Made by a program: the position numbers and the translations under genes. From Stictocephala bisonia (lineage: Eukaryota; Arthropoda; Insecta; Hemiptera; Membracidae), in assembly GCA_035578905.1 (NCBI GenBank), contig JAQJVL010000288.1, positions 992,001-1,056,000 of the forward strand: a stretch of 64,000 bases of DNA. The letters are read 5' to 3'. Below, in pieces: positions 59,400-64,000 of this stretch. Numbering within the stretch: position 1 is the stretch's first letter; each line of letters starts with the position of its first letter. The notes under the pieces are model-generated. The model was given only the letters and a program-made list of their open reading frames with translations, was not told the DNA's origin and did no database searches.

Positions 59400-59870
59400 G
59401 TACCCATATGAAAAAAGGGTAATTATGCACTTTTTGCCACCTCTGAAAAAACGATTTCATGTAGAAAAAATTGTGAAATATGAGTTAATATCTCTTGAGG
59501 AGTTTGATTTCATATGCAGAAAACTCGTTTTTTACCGAAAATTTGAATAACTAGTTTTTTATCTGATAGTGAAAAAACCAACTTTTTAAAAAAATCGTTA
59601 TTTTTCAACAACTTTTAATTTCTTGTGTTTTTTTATGCTAAACACAAATATATAACTGGTTTTGTACTAAAATTATTTTTCAGCTCGAAAAATGCATTTT
59701 TTACTGACATAAGCAAATATAACCCAACTTATCCTAATTGTCTATTTTCTCAACAAAAATTCGTAATTTGCGTTAAATTCGAGTGTTTGGCCTCCATGAC
59801 GGCGAGAATATAGGTGAATTTGGATTTTGTGATCAGTAGTTGTCATATTATGATGGCGTAATGGCCGCTA
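59400..59870. repeat. Copy of the fold-back repeat family (order A, B')
   Basis: Starts near GCACTTTTTGCCACCTCTGA (59427) and runs through A (CAGAAAACTCGTTTTTTACC, 59517 on) and B' (TTTCAGCTCGAAAAATGCAT, 59678 on; GGCGTAATGGCCGCTAAT near 59855). It shows the unrearranged order of the segments duplicated in reverse at 50584-51580. Confidence 0.8.
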
Positions 59871-60372
59871 ATAGGTTGGCAGACCTGGTCTGCATAGGTT
59901 GGTTGGGAGTTTATATCGCTCCTCATTAATTTCATATTTTATCAGTTATTACACTAGTGTATTTGTGACGTTTGCATAATTAATAATAGGGTTTATTTAC
60001 ATACTTAATTTAATATGAAATACATCTGCTATGTAGGCTACTTAATGTGAACTGTCACTAACACTTCAACTTGGCACATGTGTAGTGAGAAACTCTAACT
60101 ACAACTGTTTTTTCACCGTACGCTCACTATTCTTCAGCAGCAGCAGCTTGCACATTCTTGTTGTACCGCTACTGCCAACTTAACAACAATGAAATTTCCC
60201 TCTCGTGGCTGATGCCCATGCCGCTGGTGCCTTGCGGGCCTATAACACAGTATCAAGTACACCCGGCCTTGCCTTTTTGACTACTTTATTTTGCTGGCGC
60301 CACATAGCGTTAAATAATAATTTGAATCTGCCAGTTTTTGTTGTTGTTTTTACTCCATATAAGATCTATAAA

Positions 60373-61611
60373 ATGTCTATTGCTAATTTTAGTGACTTGG
60401 AATATCTTGTTTTTGATTCTCGAAATTTTCATTCTGATTTTGAAGAAAGTGTTGTAGCATTGTTCACGGATCTAAACAGACTATCAATAAATTATCAGTC
60501 AGTAGACATAACAAAACTTATCTCCTTATGTGCTACTCTAATTAAGTCTTACAACATCTTAGCTAGCGAATGCTCTATCTTAAAGACACAACTTGATGAC
60601 ATTAACTGCAAAATTATTATTATTATTATTTTAAAAGACAATTTTATATATGAAAACGAAGCGAAGGAATGTGTGCTCAATGAATCATTTAAAATCCAGG
60701 ATGATTTTGAAGCTGAAAAGGATTCTTTAAAGTTAAAAATTGACAGTCTTACAGCGTCTTTAAAAAAATTTCAGGACTCGTGTAGTAATCTTAGAAATGA
60801 AAATAATGCTCTTGTGGATAGGTTTTCTTGCATGCAAAAACAAATAGATAGACTAAAAACAACAAGTGATGAATTACGTAATTGTAAATTCAACCTAATA
60901 TCTAGCCTAAAATCTGCCAAAGCTGAAATAGATATTATGTACGAAGACAAGTGGCTCAGTGATGACATCATTCAGTCATTGGTACTGAGTTGCCAGGACA
61001 GTATAGCACATAGGGACGACATTGTAATACTTAGCCCATCTGTTTGCCACTTAATTAAGCTTAGTAAATGTAATGTTGTAGAGTTTCATTTAAACCAACT
61101 TGATGTTAATTCTAAGAAGTTCATATTTTTATGTGTAAATAACAGTAGAGATAAATATAAAGTAGGAGGCAGTGGTACTTATTGGAGTTTGTTACTGATA
61201 GATTGTGTTACAAAAAAATCATATAATTTTGATTTACTTAAAGGTACAAAGTGAATATGTCATGATAAGAATCTCTCTTTGTTATTTGATGTTAATGAAC
61301 ATAATTGTTTTGAGATGTCTTGTGGTCAGCAGCTTAATAAATTTGAGTGTGGTATATTTACTCTGGTTAATCTTAGAATGATAGCTAATTATTTTATCCC
61401 CGTATGCAATGATGTTGCATTTGATGTCTGGTACACACAGCATTGCTGTTCTCGGGGTTTGGTAACTGCTCCTTCAATTCAATCCACGGGTCCTGAGGTC
61501 TCTGCTGTTAGTGTCTCACAGTCACAAAATACCATCCAGACTCATGATATCATATCTAAAATAACTTTAACTAGAAAAGACACTGGTCAGTGGAGGCTTC
61601 AATCACTCTGA
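60373..61611 (+). pseudogene. LINE ORF1, N-terminal half: coiled coil and Ulp1/SENP-like (C48) protease domain
   Basis: From ATG 60373 (MSIANFSDLEYLVFD), residues about 60-195 are a long coiled coil (SLKLKIDSLTASLKKFQDSC, RNENNALVDRFSCMQKQID). An ATT microsatellite at about 60617 encodes an Ile run. A C48 cysteine-protease pattern follows: WLSDDIIQSLVLSC, DIVILSPSVCHLIKL, LDVNSKKFIFLCVN, GGSGTYWSLLLIDC, SYNFDLL, then QQLNKFECGIFTLVN. Known members such as SENP8 have His in the GG-x-HW position; here it is Tyr. The Asp (NFD) and Cys (ECG) are kept, while the oxyanion Gln appears shifted or replaced by Leu. A TGA at 61252-61254 interrupts the frame inside the domain, but the same frame resumes and ends at 61611. 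Confidence 0.7.
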
Positions 61612-61932
61612 AAACACAACAACGAGAATAAAAAAAAAAACTGTCTGAATTCAATATAGAACTTTATAATTCTTATTCTGTACTTGAAAATGAAGGATGT
61701 GATATACAAGTTAAAAAAATAAAAATTCCAATCTGTCAGATTTTAAAACAACAAAATTAAAAAATACAAATCACCCTCCATTTAAATGTAATTATAAGTC
61801 TTCTGTTGGTAATGAACTAGATAGTAGGTCTGAATCTAACAACATCAGTGGTAAAATAACAGAACTGATAAAGAAAAATAAATCATTAAGGTCTAGTCCT
61901 GTCTAATAGTAGTAAGAATTACATTTCAGTTC

Positions 61933-62679
61933 ATGAACATTGTAAGCCTAATATGTAATGTTAGAAAAGCTAGAGTTATGGTTTATAGCAATTCCCATGG
62001 TCGTAATTTGTGCTATGGTCTGAGAAATAAGTTACAAGGTAATTTTGATGTTTCTGTTACTTTTAAGCCAAATGCCAAGTTTGAAAGTGTAGTGTGTAAT
62101 GGCAATGCTTCTCAAAATTGTTTTACAAAAAATGTTATTGTATGGGCAGGAACTAACAATTTCCCAGATCATTATAATGACTTGACATACCATGCTGAAT
62201 GTTTTTTTAAATACTTAAATAAAAACACTAATGTCATTATATTAGGCATACCTTTAAGGTTCGATTTTCCTGAGTTTAATGACCCCATTTTCAGGGTTAA
62301 CATGGGTCTTTTGGAACTATGTCAAAATTTTGATTTTGCTACATTTGTACCTCTTCAAACCAATTATAGACGGTTTTTTAATCATGGTGGTTTACACTTT
62401 AATCATTGGGGTAAAACATTGGTTGTGAAACTTACAGCAGATGTTGTTCACCGAGGTGGCCAACTAACTAAAGCTATTGCAACTCTATCTCGTGGTTCCA
62501 CTTTGGATGCACGATTGGCTTATGAAACGGCTCCATTTTCGCATTCTATCACATATCGTCCCTCAAGTTCTGCGGGCAAGAATAGTTATTCTTTTAAGTC
62601 TATGAAACAATTTTGGGTGAATACAACTTTTAAAGACCATTTTTTATTGGAAAATCTGACTCGGAGGAGAGAAACATGA
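61933..62679 (+). pseudogene. LINE ORF1, C-terminal half: SGNH hydrolase
   Basis: Same reading frame as the protease part, separated by a disrupted stretch (61612-61932). It contains block I as VMVYSNSHGRNL (usually GDSHGRN, with Asp replaced by Asn), block III VIVWAGTNNF and block V GGLHFNHWGK with the catalytic His. SGNH/GDSL esterases are known in the first ORF of CR1/L2-type LINEs, where they are thought to act on lipids or RNP-membrane contacts. The ORF ends in TGA that overlaps the ORF2 ATG. Confidence 0.75.
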
Positions 62680-64000
62680 CACCTAAGTATTTGGCACCCC
62701 ATACAAATAAATCAAATGAGAATCGTTCTTTGTCAGTCCTCCATCAAAATATTTGTGGTCTCAAATCTAATTTTGAGATGCTCCAGATTTATACTCAATG
62801 TGAACATCCTGACATCTTATGTCTGTCTGAACATAACTTAACTCAAGAACAATTCAATAGTTTCATTCTTCCTGATTATTTCAAGGTTTCAACTTTTTGC
62901 TGCGTGAATAGATGTAAGAGAGGTGTTTGCATTTTAGCAAGGGATGGTATAAGACTTGAAGGCGTCGATGTGTCTGGATTCTGTTTAGAGGATTTCTGCC
63001 ATTTTTCGGCAGCATCCATTTACTGTGAAGATAATAGGCGTCTGTTTCTTCTTTCAGTGTACAGACGACCCCTTTACAGTTGTGAGGAGTTCTTAGACTG
63101 TATTAGTCAGTGTCTCGAAGCAAATATTAATTCCCTAGAAACTGCATTGGTAGTTGGTGATTTTAATGTCAACATTTTGAGCGATAAATTGTCCAGCAGA
63201 AATTTTGTCCACACCTTGTCCTCTTTTGGCTTACGTCACACAATTACTTCATTCACAAGGGAAGTAAAAAATTCAAAATCAGTTATAGATAACATCTTCA
63301 CTATCATTCCACATTTTGCAATAAAAAGTAGCGTTGTAGTGACTGCTCTGTCTGACCATCATGGCCAAGAAGCTATTATAAACTTTCATACTCCTATCAC
63401 TGTCCCCGTCTTCACACTCAAACTTTGTCGAAATTTTTCAGCTATACATTTACAATATTTTCAGTACTATTTAAGAAACGAGTCATGGAGTGACATTTAT
63501 GAACTATCCACTCTGGATGAAAAGTTTTCTTCATTTATGGACAAACTGTCTTATTTAATGGACATATGTTTTCCTGTACAAAAAAAACCCATTAAAACAA
63601 AGAACTCTGTTTTGAAACCATGTCTAAGTGCTGATATTTTGAATCTTTGTGAGGATGTCCGTTATATGTATACTGAAACCAAAGATTTGAATTCCAATCA
63701 TCCACAGCGTATTTATTATAGAAAGTTAAAAGGTGGGTTAAAAAAAATATTAGGAAAGCTAAATCGGAAAATATTCTGAAGAAAATTTATTGTTCTTCTA
63801 ACAAAAATAAATCTATTTGGCAGATCATAAATGACCAAAGAAATATTAAGTTGAATCATGTACTCACATTCTCTTTGGTGGATGAAGATGGCAAAAAATA
63901 ACAGAACCCCTGGCAGTGGCAGAAACCTTTAATGCTTTCTTTTCTAATTTGGGTCAATGTTCTAATAAAGAAGAAACTTACTTTCAACCTGCACTTTCTC
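62676..64000 (+). CDS. LINE ORF2, endonuclease part (continues beyond the window)
   Basis: Starts at ATG 62676, overlapping the ORF1 stop as ATGA. The apurinic-type (EEP) endonuclease is complete: SVLHQNICGLKSNFEML, ILCLSEHNLT (catalytic Glu), RRLFLLSVYRRP, ALVVGDFNVNIL, KSVIDNIFTII and the terminal SDHHGQ with its His. It should nick target DNA to prime reverse transcription. From about residue 300 the linker to the RT begins (LSADILNLCEDVRYMY). The frame stops at 63779, but another frame continues (SENILKKIYCSSNKNKSIWQ) after an A8 run at about 63738, so a one-base slip in the run broke it. The RT core lies outside the window. Confidence 0.85.

Larger units (their letters stand above)
59880..64000 (+). 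mobile_element. CR1-like LINE with protease- and esterase-bearing ORF1, cut by the window end
   Basis: A plus-strand non-LTR retrotransposon. After a roughly 0.5-kb leader come ORF1 (60373-62679: coiled coil, Ulp1-like region, SGNH hydrolase) and ORF2 (from 62676, endonuclease first), which continues past the window. The two overlap by ATGA. A single in-frame TGA, frame disruption near 61612-61930 and a frameshift at about 63735 show this copy is decayed, but only mildly. Confidence 0.85.

Noticed and set aside
60205..60372. Upstream extension of the LINE ORF1 to a GTG at 60205
   Set aside because: Requires a non-ATG start; the extension lacks similarity and the ATG at 60373 precedes the coiled coil.
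61252..61254. TGA as a selenocysteine or programmed readthrough codon in LINE ORF1
   Set aside because: No SECIS-like structure could be assessed and the ORF has other damage, so simple decay is likelier.

Overview
The window is eukaryotic nuclear DNA, AT-rich and crowded with transposons. The gene content (PRPF38A, a spliced MON1 gene with GT-AG introns) and the repeats (piggyBac, hAT, CR1-like and RTE LINEs, tRNA-derived SINEs) fit an arthropod, most likely an insect. A hemipteran is a guess from general repeat flavour. There are no bacterial operons, rRNA genes or CRISPR arrays.

Two host genes are supported. At 2660-3742 (+) is an intact single-exon PRPF38A, a spliceosomal protein. On the minus strand, seven exons spread over 46655-20340 join in phase into MON1, a subunit of the Mon1-Ccz1 exchange factor that activates Rab7. 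No single open reading frame reveals this gene. It appears only when short exons separated by 1.2-7.9 kb introns are linked. Its first exon was not found.

Most of the rest is mobile DNA, and much of it lies inside MON1 introns. Region by region: 8-1580 is an inverted-repeat DNA transposon remnant; 6905-7860 a TTAA-flanked piggyBac-type MITE; 10049-10436 a possible MITE; 13544-14291 a 5'-truncated RTE LINE with a 14-bp target duplication; 15233-15319 a broken THAP finger; 16840-20080 two decayed LINEs tail to tail, one carrying a macro-domain-like segment. Inside MON1 are MITE-like 23038-23704, piggyBac 25660-28209, hAT 30772-33928 with a nested piggyBac derivative (31716-32568), SINEs and an exon-flanking duplication near 34.5 kb, MITE 38941-39539, and piggyBac 42475-45698 with a nested hAT MITE (44649-44973). 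Beyond MON1 are MITE 47334-48488, a piggyBac C-terminus at 49245, a large fold-back at 50584-51580, a LINE RT fragment at 52586, piggyBac 55613-59381 carrying a LINE fragment, and from about 59.9 kb to the window end a long CR1-like LINE.

The most unusual item is that last LINE. Its ORF1 combines a coiled coil, a Ulp1/SENP-like (C48) protease fold with altered catalytic positions, and an SGNH hydrolase. ORF1 joins ORF2 (endonuclease, then reverse transcriptase beyond the window) through an ATGA stop/start overlap. Together with the macro-domain-like LINE at 20 kb, this suggests LINEs in this genome that recruited cellular enzyme domains into the region upstream of the endonuclease.
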